Position numbers and translations under genes: made by a program. The notes under the pieces are model-generated. The model was not told the DNA's origin and made no database searches. It worked only from the letters and a program-made list of their open reading frames with translations. Below, one piece after another: positions 44,748-55,340 of a stretch of 64,000 nucleotides of DNA (positions within the stretch are counted from its first letter, which is position 1; every line of letters starts with the position of its first letter). The DNA comes from Charina bottae (taxonomy: Eukaryota > Chordata > Lepidosauria > Squamata > Charinaidae): NCBI GenBank assembly GCA_023362775.1, contig JALMGJ010000001.1:95309501-95373500 (forward strand), given 5' to 3'.

Positions 44748-45396
44748 CTCTGCTGAGGGCTTCCGAAGCACGACAGGCTGCCTTCATGATGGCCAGGTGG
44801 CCCCGGGGATAACCTGGGACGTAGACCTCCGCTTCGACCTCTACTTCTTCCAATTCCATCGGCCCTGCCTGGTCCTGATCCCCCTTGGTAGCCGGCTGTT
44901 TGCCCCGTTTCTGTGATGGGGCCTTTGGGAAGATGCCCCGCAATAGCCGGAGCAGCTGGACACGGGTTTCCTCGGCCTCCCCTTTCTTGGGTTCCATAAT
45001 GACTCCCACTAAGGCACAGGGGGATTTCTGGACATACTTCTTCACCTCCTTCAAAACTTTTCGCAGTTCAGCCTCCTTGCCGTTAATGCAGGAGGCACGA
45101 CATAGAAAGAAGATGAGCTGGCATTGCTTGCCACCAAAAGGGCAGGTGCTACAAGGCTCCTTCAAAGCTTCTGCAGGGTGGACTGGGTGACTGGGGGCAG
45201 AAAACAAATCCCTGACAAAAGAGGCCATCATCTTATGAATGTCCTTGCCCTCCAGGGTCTCCCCAATGAGAAGAACCTCAGGCCGCCCCCCCACCTTCTG
45301 CACCAGGATCTGGAAATCCTGTAGGATCTTTTCCCCGGGGCCTGGGATGCATACTGGTGCAGGAAGCTGCTCCGAGCCCTGCCCCTCCTTGGTCAT
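44748..45396 (-). CDS. C2orf72-family gene 1, first exon
   Basis: The exon encodes 216 codons from ATG (MTKEGQGSEQLPAP) to a phase-1 donor AGAG|gtgaga. The family pattern is clear from three blocks I recall in human C2orf72: VGGRPEVLLIGETLEGKD (human-type GGRGQVLLVGE), CQLIFFLCRASCINGKEAE followed by the ALVGVIMEP strand, and VYVPGYPRGHLAIMKAA near the end. The fold is unknown; no catalytic motif is seen and function is undescribed. A lysine/glutamate-rich insert precedes the last block. It is transcribed away from gene 2, 3.4 kb apart. Confidence 0.82.
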
Positions 45397-45530
45397 GTCC
45401 TGCTATCATAGAGTCCAGCTGCCCCTGACTAAACTTTAAAGGCCTCTAGGTAAGACCCCACCTGATGTCACAATATACAAGCTCAGCTTGTATACAAACA
45501 CAACCTGGGGCAGCCTGTCCCACAGGCCAC
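45397..45530 (-). promoter_or_regulatory. Presumed promoter of C2orf72-family gene 1, with a 21-bp palindrome
   Basis: At 45474-45494 two perfect 9-base arms (tatacaagc and gcttgtata) flank tca, about 78 bases upstream of the start codon. The same block offers a TATA-like sequence on the minus strand. No CpG island is present, unlike gene 2. Confidence 0.4.
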
Positions 45531-46235
45531 TGATAGCAGTGTTCATTATCTAGCACGGGATTGAAGACAAATCATTATCTAGCCAGTGGACCACAGATGG
45601 ACCCTTTCTGGATAGAGCATCACACTTAGAACCAGTTATTCCCATCAAGTCTGAGATGGGCTCCAGCCATGTCAGTCTAAGATAGCAAACCCAAAAGCCT
45701 TGCAAGAAAGATTTACTGTCATGAACCACTTTGTCAGAGTCATGAACTTTTAGATAATGTCTAAATGGATCTACAGAAGAGGGAGAAGAAAATGTCAAGC
45801 CAAGTGATCACCGAAGGCAAGAGGCCAAAACCTTTGATAATTCTATGTAAGGATCAACAAGACCTGTGGTGACACAGCTACTGTATAAGAAAGCCATAAA
45901 GATTAACACCTGGAATGGGAGAGAAACCCATGCAGCCAATTAATTTATTTTACTTACAGTATATAAAGTTTTAAATCCTACTTTTGCTCTCTTTAAGGAA
46001 ACAGGATCAAACTTGCTGATGAATTCTAGTCAAAGTCATGTTGCAGTTTCTTTTTGAAGTTCTTTTATCAAAGAATCAATCAGCAAAATCAAATGGTAAA
46101 GCTTTGCCAGAATGGCAACACTTGACATAGCAAATAGGATTGTGTGTGCTCTTTGTTCATCACTGTGTAAAACCCTGCACACAGAAAATTAGCATGTCAA
46201 GGAGAAGGGTGGGGAGGCTTTTTTCTTGTTTTAAA
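45531..46235. other. Intergenic sequence, no feature recognised
   Basis: Unique-looking sequence between the divergent C2orf72-family genes, left of the SINE/hAT chimera. Confidence 0.5.
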
Positions 46236-46667
46236 AAGGTAAAGGTACCCCCCGCACATTTGTGCAGTCGTGTCCGACTCTAGGGGCCGGTGCTCATCTC
46301 CGTTTGTTAGCCAAAGAGCCAGCGTTGTCCGAAGACGCTTCCACGGTCATGTGGCCGCATGACGCACGCGGAACGCTGTTACCTTCCCACCGAAGTGGTA
46401 CCTATTCATCTACTTGCATTTGCATGCTTTCGAATTGCTAGGTTGGCAAGAGCTGGAGCTAGTGCAGGAGCTCACTCTGCACGCAGGGCTAGGGATTCGA
46501 ACCTCCGAACTTGCAATCACAGCAGGTTTGGAGGCAGCAGGGCACAAGGCAGGCACTAGGACCTGCGCAGAATCCTGGCAGGGCTCGGAGGCAGCAGCAG
46601 CCGCAACACACCCAGACACTGCAGCTGACACACTAACGTGTCCCGACACACAGTTTGGAAAGCTCTG
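46236..46667 (-). repeat. SINE family A joined to a hAT family 1 remnant
   Basis: 46236-46518 is a minus-oriented family A SINE that breaks off at cgaacttgcaatc, before its 5' end. At 46519 the sequence changes to the inner repeat of the hAT family (acagcaggtttggaggcag) and runs to the hAT end cagtttggaaagctctg at 46667. The second hAT end is missing. Confidence 0.8.
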
Positions 46668-46679
46668 TTCTAATTTATT

Positions 46680-47254
46680 AGTAATAATAATACATACTTA
46701 TTTCTTCTACTTATTTCTTATTTTTCCTCTTAGAGGAGCTCAGTGTGTTTTACAAGGGAATAAAAAGTCTTAAATAAAACCATCGCAATAAAATCCGCCA
46801 CGCTTACATCAATATGCACTCAATTTAAAGTTTCTTTTGGAAAATAATGAACAGATTAAGCAGTTGATCTGGTCACATTTTTTTGTTTAAACAATGAGGG
46901 CAGACCTCTAGCGTGAGTCCTAAGCACAATAATCTAATCCCCAAATGATAGCAACGAGCCAGAAAATATTTTTAGAAATTTATAGATCAAGAAGGTTCAT
47001 CAGTCACCAGCTGATCTTGAACCCAAGACTTCCTAGTTCCCAGCAGGTAGAATTTTTTGGCAGAGCATGATCAACATCCTCCCAAATGTTGCTAAGTCCC
47101 CTTCCTAGCAGGGTAACACCTGCCTTCTGTGAGCTTCCCAGAAAAATTCTGTCCTACTACTTTTTTGGAGAAACCCACGAGTTTTGCAAAATAATGGAGG
47201 TACATAATTTCCACACAAAATTTAGTCAATGAGCTGTTCAGAAGGAGGTCACAA
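46680..47254. other. Intergenic sequence, no feature recognised
   Basis: AT-rich sequence with no element or exon that I can name. Confidence 0.5.
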
Positions 47255-47795
47255 TAATATTTATTTAATTTTTATCCCACCTTTATTATTATTTTTATAA
47301 ATAACTCAAGGCGGCGAACATACCAAATACTCCTTCCTCCTCCTATTTTCCCCACAACAACAACCCTGTGAGGTGAGTTGGGCTGAGAGACAGGGGCTGG
47401 CCCAAGGTCACCCAGCTGGCTTTCATGCCTAAGGCGGGACTAGAATTCACAGTCTCCTGGTTTGCCATTAGCTCCTTCCTAGGGCTGAGAGAGAGGGACT
47501 GGCTCAAGGTCACCCAGCCGGCTTTCATGTCTGAGGAGGGACTAGAACTCTCAGTCTCTTGCTTTGCTATTGGCTCCTTCCTAGGGCTGAATGTGATTGG
47601 CTCAGGGTAACCCAGCCGGCTTTCATGCCTAAGGCGGGACTAGAACTCTCAGTGTCCTGGTTTGCCATTGGCGCCTTCCTAGGGCTGGGAGAATGTGATT
47701 GGCTCAGGGTAACCCAGCCGGCTTTCACGCCTAAGGTGGGACTAGAACTCTCAGTCTCCTGGTTTCTATCCCAGCGCCTTAACCACTAGACCAAA
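47255..47795 (-). repeat. Family B SINE with its middle amplified four times
   Basis: Same architecture as 41783-42435, including the identical outer left flank (aaataactcaaggcggcg). Four units start at about 47380, 47482, 47585 and 47683; the last two are a distinct pair sharing gtgattggctcagggtaac. The SINE 5' end (accttaaccactaga-type complement) closes the array at the right. Confidence 0.88.
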
Positions 47796-48400
47796 TATAG
47801 CTGCTGCCACTGATACAAGCTCTTGATGATATTGCTAGCATAAGAGAAGGTTAGCAAACATCTAGCAAACAGGCAGCTGGCCATCTACATTGTTATTGGA
47901 GGACCTTTAATTTAATTTTATTCTAATTTGTATAGGCATATCATACAGCAAGAATAAGCAACCTAATGCCCTCCAGATATATCTTTTTCTTTTTTATGCT
48001 TTCAAGTCAGTGTGGATTCCTGGCGACTGCCTGGACTATTTTAGAAGTGGTCCAGATATACCTACAACACCAATTATGTCTTGGCTATATCTTGTCCATG
48101 ATGGCTGGGACTGATTGGGGAGTTGAAATTTGAAGAGCACCAGTTTTCTCATCCTAATCCTACAGCTATGCGTTTCAGATTCTATCTGACATCATGCACT
48201 GTCAGCAGAACGTCGATGTCCCCAATCCATAACATTGTGGAGTTCAGGTATACTATATCGGGGGACAAATCCCACTGAACATAGCAGGGTTTTTAACCAA
48301 CTAAATAGAAAGTATTAGATTAATATGCTACGGGGGACGGGGGAAAGAAAATTGGCTGAAGATTCAAACTTGTCAGAAGCGGATACGAAGTGCCCTGGTT
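47796..48400. other. Intergenic sequence upstream of C2orf72-family gene 2
   Basis: Contains a short piece reminiscent of a degraded SINE near 48000-48045; otherwise unique. Confidence 0.45.
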
Positions 48401-48419
48401 CAAACTGAGTTCCGTAGAC

Positions 48420-49430
48420 CCAAGGAAGCCCCTCTCGTTTTTTCTACGTTCTCCGTGGAGTCCATTCTCGCCCGTAACGGTGAAAAAAAACGTGTACGAT
48501 CGAGGCCAAAGGCTGCATCTACCACATGGCTTGTCGGCCATGCAACCGGAGAGCGAAGGGGAAGAGCGACCTTCCTTCCAAAGCGCCCAGGAGGGAGGCG
48601 CGCTCGCCTCAGGTGCGCTCTCCAAGCTCGCCAAGCCTGGCTTTTCCCGGGAAAGACGTGGGGTCACACGCCAAGAACCCACGCTGCTCCTTACGCCGAG
48701 AAGGGGCCGGCGGACGATTATGACACCCGCGGAAGACGCAGGAGGAGCGAGGGGGTGGCGCGCGCGAGAGACGCCGGCGCGGCGAGCGGCTGGAGTCAGG
48801 CGGGATGGAGCGAAAAGAACAGCGGGGCGGGAGTTCGGGCGGCGGGCGGCGGGCCGGGGGTCGCGGCGAGGCCAGCGAGAGCGAACCCGGACCGTGCGAG
48901 GACGGGGCGGTGGTGCAGCGCACGCAGTTGCTGCTGCTGGCCGGCGAGCCGTGGGGGTCCGACGGGGGCCAAACCGTGCTCAGCTCCTTCGCGCACCACG
49001 TGCTGCCCCCGACGGGCGGCACCTCGGCCGGCAGCCCGGCTTGCGACGCTGTCCCAGGCCAGCCTGTTGCCAGGCAGCCGCTGCCAGCGCCCCATTCCCT
49101 GCCGTCCACGCCGTCGGGCCAGCTTATCTTCTTCCTGTGCCGGGCGTCGTCGCTGCGGGAGCGGCCCGAGCGGATGCGGGAGGTGTTGCAGGGCGTGCGG
49201 GATCAAAGCCGTGACTCCCCGGCTGCCCTAGTAGGTGTGATCGTGCAGCCGCGGCCCGACGAGGAAAAGCCGGCTCTCGAGCACCTCGAGAAACTGCTCC
49301 GGGAGATCTTCCAGTCCGAAGGCGCCGGGTCCATGGAGGTGCACACGGCCGTCTTCGCGCCAGGGCGACCCGACGGCGCCCTGGAGCTCAAGCGGGTCAA
49401 GAACTTCCAGAGATCGGGTGAGGGCTGTGC
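48420..49430 (+). promoter_or_regulatory. CpG island over C2orf72-family gene 2 promoter and exon 1
   Basis: Strong GC and CpG enrichment from about 48420, densest at 48700-49300. It covers the presumed promoter and the whole first exon. No TATA is evident. Several long overlapping reading frames here are by-products of the GC richness. Confidence 0.75.
48805..49417 (+). CDS. C2orf72-family gene 2, first exon
   Basis: The exon encodes 204 codons from MERKEQRGGSSGG to a phase-1 donor ATCGG|gtgagg. It shares with gene 1 the blocks TQLLLLAGEPWGSDGG, GQLIFFLCRASSLRERPE, REVLQGVRDQSRDSPAA and LVGVIVQPRPDEEKPAL, and the end block VFAPGRPDGALELKRV. The N-terminus is G/R-rich and probably disordered. 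The intron sits at the same position and phase as in gene 1, so the two are paralogues from a duplicated two-exon gene. An upstream in-frame start was not chosen because homology begins only after this ATG. Confidence 0.82.
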
Positions 49431-50678
49431 AAAGAGAGGGTCCTTGGGTTACCTATTGCGGAGGGGAGGTCACTCTGCATATGTTCAGAGGCCCTCTTCA
49501 TGCGGACCACATACCTTCATAGGGACTTTGTAGGGCTTACATCAAGCCTTGCAGGAAGAGGACACTCAGCTGCATTCACACAGCAATAATAATAACCAGT
49601 CCAGTTAAAGACTTAGTGGCTGCATTTGCAAATGTATATTAAGTTTGGGTAGTGTAGTGGCTTTTGTTGTGGCTCCACCTGAGCAAGTCAAAGTCTGTGT
49701 CACAGCTTAAAAGGAAGTGTCATGCACACACTCTATGTTACATCTAACTCAAAAGTTAGGTGAAAACTCCATACCAAACCAAACCAAACCAAACCAAACC
49801 AAATTCCAGATCAAATCAAACTCTATTCCAGAAGGAAAAGAATTTGTAAACATAGTTTTTACTCATTCATTTATTAGATTTGTCTCCCCCCAAGAGTACA
49901 AAGCAGGACGCACTGCATTCTTTCCTCTATGTCAGGGTTTTCCAAACTGGGTTCCATGGGCCTTTAGGGTTCCAGGAGAATTTGATGGGATTCCACAAAA
50001 GACCAGGGGCAAAAAAAGAGTTTACCCTATTTTGTATTAGTAGAGCTTTGCCTCTTGGTCAGAGGTTCTGGGGTTTTAAAAAAAAAAAACCTAACAGGTT
50101 CCACAGCCTGAAAAAGTTTGAAAAATTCCTACTTGTATGCTTTCCCCACAACCAGAGTATCCACAGGCTGGGTCAAAAAAGTCAAGATGAGGGCCACAAC
50201 CATGCAATCCTGTGACTCCCCGGCTGGCTGGACACCCTGCTGGTTGTCACCTTTAAAGCCCTGCATGGCTTGGGACTGGGTTACCTAAGGGACCGTGTTC
50301 TCCCAGTTGTTTCTACCCATCCAATTCGGTCTGGCAGGTGGGGCATGTCAAGGGTCCCATCCGCCAAGGAATGTTGGCTGGTGGGGACTAGGAGACGTGC
50401 CTTGCCAACCTAGACCAGGCACATCCAGTTAAATTGGGGAAGGCTGACAATCTGTAATTGAGCCATGGCTGTATATTCCTCCTGCCGATTTCCACCCAAG
50501 TCTAGCCCATATGTATGAAATAATGCATCTCCTTATCTTCTTCCCCCCTATCCGACCCTGCCTTCCTCTCCATTCTCTGTTGTTTCCCTCGGAGCAAGTT
50601 TTAATGGAGAGCAGAGATGTGCCCTCCTGTATTTCATATGATATGATAAAGAATAAATACTTTTTCTCCTCCCTAAAG
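49418..50678 (+). other. Intron of C2orf72-family gene 2
   Basis: Holds an (aaacc)n run (49774-49801), an old hAT-like remnant (about 49925-50135, cagggttttccaaactgg) and a CR1/L3-type 3' fragment (50235-50430). Confidence 0.65.
50235..50430 (+). mobile_element. Old CR1/L3-type LINE fragment
   Basis: Diverged copy of the segment ttaaagccctgcatggctt ... acctaagggaccgtgttc; lacks the 3' UTR and tail. Confidence 0.7.
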
Positions 50679-50788
50679 CCAGATTACTGTGTTTGAACAA
50701 CTCGATGATGCAATTTTTTGGAGCAGTGCTGTGGTTTGGAATCGTGGTATACGGAGGTTATTACTTCTACAACTACCTTCCAGTGTGA
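50679..50788 (+). CDS. C2orf72-family gene 2, last exon (hydrophobic tail)
   Basis: Acceptor cctaaag|CC continues the phase-1 codon and reads ARLLCLNNSMMQFFGAVLW then FGIVVYGGYYFYNYLPV and stop (tga at 50786). The segment is one hydrophobic stretch of about 20 residues ending a few residues before the C-terminus, like that of gene 1. A competing acceptor four bases downstream (ccag|ATT) would give a stop after four codons and is less likely. The predicted protein has 240 residues. No clear AATAAA follows within a few hundred bases. Confidence 0.72.
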
Positions 50789-51640
50789 AGCGTGCTTCCC
50801 TGTCAGCACGTCACCCTCCCTACATGGTTAAGGTGGGTACAGGATGCAGGAAACTGCTTTTGTAGAAGCTGAACTGCCTGACTTCTTCCAGCTTGATTGG
50901 TGGGAAGGTGAAGCTACTGGAGAAATTAATTCACTTTTTATGCAAAAATATCAAGAAGGCTGCTTAGTTTAAAAGGGGCTTAGCCAAAAGTGAGGCGCCC
51001 ATATTCAGAAGCAGTTTGCTTAATGGATGGGCAGTATTCCTCATATCCCATTTTAACCTAAAGCTAAAATTTCCTATACATATATATATGAAATCAGTTC
51101 ATATCCTTTCCATCCCCCTTCTGTCCCTCTCTCTCATCCCCCTCTCTTCCTTCCTTTTCTCTGTTGTATAATTTGTGACAAATCACAGAATACGTGTGTG
51201 TGTGTGTGTGTTATGGCTTTTGTATCTTCTGGTTAGTCACTGTAGAAAACAGGATTCTATTGCACTAAATCAGAAAAGGGGCAGCCTTATTGCAGCTGGG
51301 TGCCATGCTAAAAAGGGCGGTTAAGCCTAATTTATTTAATTGATTTACAGTATATCCCAACTTGCTACTCTGGATAGGAATGTTAAGATTAGTAGAAGTC
51401 TAACGAGTTGGAAGAGGCCACTAAGTCCAACTTCCTGTTCAGTGCAAGAATCTAAATTGAAGCATCCCTGACAGTCTCTGCTTGAACACATCCAATGAAG
51501 AGTTACCATTACCTCCCTTGATTACTGATTCCACAGTTGAACTGCTCTTCCTAATAAGATGTTTCTTTAAACAGTCAACAATAATGTGCCATCCTGTAAC
51601 TTAAGTCCATGATTCTGTATCCTGCATTCTGGGACAACAG
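50789..51640 (+). other. 3' flank of C2orf72-family gene 2
   Basis: Probably includes its 3' UTR. A (gt)n run lies at 51194-51212. No other feature recognised. Confidence 0.45.
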
Positions 51641-51649
51641 AGATTATGG

Positions 51650-51995
51650 CAGAGCTTTCCAAACTGTGTGTCGGGACATGTTAGTGTGTCAGCTGCAGTG
51701 TCTGGGTGTGTCGCAGCTGCTGCCACCTCTGAGCCCTGCCAGGATTCTGCGCAGGTCCTAGTGCCTGCCTTGTGCCTTGCTGCCTCCAAACCTGCTGTGA
51801 TTCCACGCAGGTCCTAGTGCCTGCCTTGTGCCCTGCTGCCTCCAAACCTGCTGTGATTCCGCGCAGGTCCTAGTGCCTGCCTTGTGCCCTGCTGTAAGAG
51901 TGTGTCGCGAAATGATGCCCTGCTGTAAGAGTGTGTCGCGAAATGATGCATGTCTAAAAAGTGTGTCACCAACATGAAAAGTTTGGAAAACTCTG
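51650..51995 (+). mobile_element. Non-autonomous hAT element (family 1, tandem-repeat type, three units)
   Basis: Same ends as the other copies, perfect 8-bp repeat gattatgg on both sides. Three units (one diverged) of the 56-base inner repeat and two of the 31-base repeat. Confidence 0.92.
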
Positions 51996-52222
51996 GATTA
52001 TGGTCTTTGGGGGGGTGACCCCCTTTCAAGTATTTGAGGAATTCTGTCATAGGCCCTTCAGTTGTCTGTGGTGTGGCCACATCCAGAATACTGTGTACAG
52101 TTCTGGTTATCACATCTCAAGAAGGATACAATGGAGCTAGACAATTTGTAGAAGATGAGCAGGAGCTCGAACAATTTCTGTACAAGAACAACATGCAACA
52201 ATTGAAACTGTTTAGCTTAGAG

Positions 52223-52349
52223 CAGTGTTTCTCAACCCTGGCAACTTTAAGATGTGTGGACTTCAACTCCCAGAATTTCCTATGCTGGCTGGGGAATTCT
52301 GGAAGTTGAAGTCCACACATCTTAAAGTTGCCAAGGTTGAGAAACACTG
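52223..52349. mobile_element. Palindromic 127-bp hAT-type MITE
   Basis: Almost perfect inverted arms (cagtgtttctcaaccctgg and its mirror at the right) covering the whole element, with the perfect 8-bp repeat gcttagag on both sides. Partial copies occur at 32328-32410, 57418-57455, 59490-59525 and a further palindromic copy at 61683-61786. Confidence 0.92.
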
Positions 52350-52417
52350 GCTTAGAGAAAAGCTGTTTGTAAGAAAATGCTGAGGTTTATAATATTATGC
52401 AAAGTAAAGAAAGTAAG

Positions 52418-52752
52418 GGGCGTGGTGGCTCAGCGGGTAAGATGCCAGGCTTGTCGATCGGAAGATTGCAAGTTCGGAGGTTCGAATCCCTAGCCCTGCG
52501 TGCGGACTGAGTTCCCGCACTCGCCCCAGCTCTTGCCAACCTAGCAATTCGAAAGCATGCAAATGCAAGTAGATGAATAGGTACCACTTTGGTGGGTAGG
52601 TAACAGTGTTCCGCGCGTGTCATGCGGCCACATGACCGTGGAAGCGTCTTCGGACAACGCTGGCTCTTCGGCTAACAAACGGAGATGAGCACCGGCCCCT
52701 AGAGTCGGACACGACTGCAGAAATGTGCGGGGGGAACCTTTACCTTTACCCT
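52418..52752 (+). repeat. tRNA-derived SINE, family A, full length
   Basis: The best-preserved copy: tggctcagcgggtaaga (A box), ggttcgaatccc (B box), body ggtaccactttggtggg, tail agagtcggacacgactg and ggaacctttaccttta. Short imperfect flanking repeats (aaagaaagtaa / aaagagagagtaa) suggest the insertion site. Confidence 0.93.
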
Positions 52753-54420
52753 AAAGAGAGAGTAAATATGGATAAGGTTTTCCTCATCTCCCATAATACT
52801 AGAACTAGAAGCCACCAAATGAAACTGACCAATAGAAGATCTGAAATTAATAGGAGGAAATACTGTATTTCTTCACATGGTGGATAATCAACCTGTAATT
52901 TCAACAGATGGAATATGCTGTGATGTTGGCCACTAGTTTAGATGACTTTAGAAAAGGACTAGACAGGTACCTAGAGGGCAAGTTGATCAATGGCCTTAAT
53001 GACTGGGCCTATGTGAGATAGAACAATGGCTAGAAGAGCTATTTTCATGTTCTCATGTTTTTTTCAGGGTAAACAGATCTGGTTTTCCCCGTCTGTCCTT
53101 GTATTGATCATATTCCTTCCTCCTTATACCTGCTCCAGTTTACCTGAATTCTTACAGTCTGGAGATAATATTCAGGGGTTTGTCCACTGATACCTACTGA
53201 TGCAGTTCAAAGATGCATCACACTGCTCAGTTATATTCTGTTGATGATCAGCTGCAGTTCCAAGATCCTTTTCATGCATGCTATACCAAGCCAGGTATCC
53301 CCTGTTCTGTATCTCTCTTATTTCATCTCTTTTCCCTCAATGACATCCTTCTTCCCTTAGTGATCACCAAATGCCTCCAGAATGCCAGCAGGCACGGCAT
53401 AAAGATATTAGTCTTCTCATGCAGCTCTGCATGAAATATCCTTTTTCTAATCCTTCCATGCTGCGCCCCTGCATTTAATGATACCGAGAGTGCTCTTAGT
53501 CACATTCATGGCTAATCCTGGGACTGTGAGATTCACTGCAACCAAATATGGGGAAGTAAAAGGAAATCCTTATTTATAAAATACAGAATTAAACTGTTGG
53601 ATTCATGGCCATCAATTTCGTCAGTTTCATCAGGGGATTGGACTAATTCATGGAGGATCAGGCATACAATGCTTCGTAGTTTTCATGGCCATTTCTTACT
53701 TCTAGTATACAAGCAATATGCCATAGGGAGTAAGAGTGAAAGAGGGCTATTGCTTTCTTCCCCAGTTTTATGATTTTCCTGAATGCATTTGGTTGCCTTT
53801 GTGGGATACACAATGCTGTGTTAAATGGGGTTGATCCAACAGGGCTGTTCTGACAGATCCCCCATTCACTAATATCAGCAGATAATAGCGGTATGCAGAT
53901 GAGATCCAATTTGATTCAAATGTTTGAACTCATTCAGAAAATCAATCAAATTTCATCCTGACATCTGAATCAATTCAAACCAAATCTTCAGGTGGGACTC
54001 GGTTCATTTGGGACCATTAGACTCATGTTTGCATTCATGGAAAGCAGCCAAATTAATTTGATTCAGTGTTTCAAATTGGAACAACAAATCTTTGCACTGG
54101 TCTAACAGAAGCCCTTTTTGCTAGTGTGACAGTTTTCCCTTGCACACACACCAAATCTTGAGCTGTTTCTGGATGCACGTAAAGCCCCCTCTCCCTCCCT
54201 GACAAAGCTGTAACAAGAGCCTATAATCAGATAACATGACAATAAATGTTACAGCATTGTACTATTTCTGACTGGGAATTGACCAACCACTTTTGATTCT
54301 CCCTCTTTTGAAAGAACTACATATAGAATTATGGTATGTGAATGAGAACAGCTCAGACTTAGCCTTTTCATTGAGTTTAATTTTACAGCTGTGTGGGTTC
54401 TATGTTAGAAGCATATAATA
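52753..54420. other. Intergenic sequence, no feature recognised
   Basis: Unique-looking sequence with no element or exon that I can name. Confidence 0.5.
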
Positions 54421-54812
54421 ATGCTTCGGACCCCTTCAACAAGAGAATTCCATCTAGCGGGGTCCAGGAGGTGAGCCTTCTCTGCGATGGGGCCCGCATT
54501 GTGGAACATCTTGCCCCCGGAGGTGAGGCTGGCCCCCTCACTCCTGACCTTCTGGAAGACTCTTAAGACCTGGTTCTGCCGCCTTGCCTGGGATGAGGGA
54601 GGTAATAGTACCTCCTGGGGATGGCTGGCCCCATAATGTCCTCCTGATAGCTGATTTTACCGTCTCTTGGATTTTTACCTATTTTTATCTATTTATTGTT
54701 GTACTGTAATTTTATATGTATAGATTTTAACTGCTGAGGTGTTATAAACCGCCCAGAGTCCCCTATTAGGGGAGATGGGCGGGAATAAATTTAAATAATA
54801 AAAGAAAAAGAA
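54421..54812 (+). mobile_element. CR1/L3-type LINE 3' end
   Basis: Shows cttcggaccccttcaaca, ggggtccaggaggtgagcc, agacctggttctgccgcc and the 3' end aaccgcccagagtcccct ... gatgggcgggaataaa followed by an A-rich tail. Confidence 0.88.
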
Positions 54813-54938
54813 AAAAATAATGCATTCTGAAGTGGTACAGTCCTCCCAACATACACAGCCCATGAAATGGCTGATTATGTTTCTTTGCCAAAGTTGTTAG
54901 GATGATTGAATTCTACAATGCATTAATTTTCACCTTTA

Positions 54939-55338
54939 CAGGTAGTCCTCACTTAACGACCACAATAGGGACCGGAAAACTGGTTGCTAAGTGGTACAAT
55001 CGTTAAGTGTGACTGGACCTGATTTTACGACCATTTTTACAATGGTCGTTAAGCGGATCACGGTCGTTAAGAGAATCCAGCTTCCTGAATGGACGTTTTT
55101 TTTGCCGGAAACTGGCAAAAAAGGTCGCAAATTGCAATCATGTGACTGCAGGACACTGCAACTGGTCATAAATGCGAGCCGGCTGCCAAGTGCCCTAATT
55201 GCGATCACATGGCTGTGGGGGTGGTGCGACATTTTGTGACAGTCCTAAGTGTGAGTACAGGTCGTAAAGTGCTTTTTCCGAGGCCATCGTAACTTTGGAC
55301 CATCGTTAAATGAATGGTCGTTAAGTGAGGACTACCTG
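54939..55338. mobile_element. 400-bp non-autonomous DNA transposon with TA target (Tc1/mariner, Tigger-like)
   Basis: Inverted ends caggtagtcctcacttaacg and its mirror (cgttaagtgaggactacctg) with TA on both sides. The interior repeats gttaag and gtcgt motifs in both orientations, so the arms can fold over long stretches. No transposase frame. Confidence 0.88.
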
Positions 55339-55340
55339 TA

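Noticed and set aside
48390..49231. Long overlapping plus- and minus-strand frames in the CpG island (for example 274 and 258 codons)
   Set aside because: They overlap C2orf72-family gene 2 exon 1 in other frames and are rich in R, G, A and P, as expected from GC-rich DNA read out of frame.
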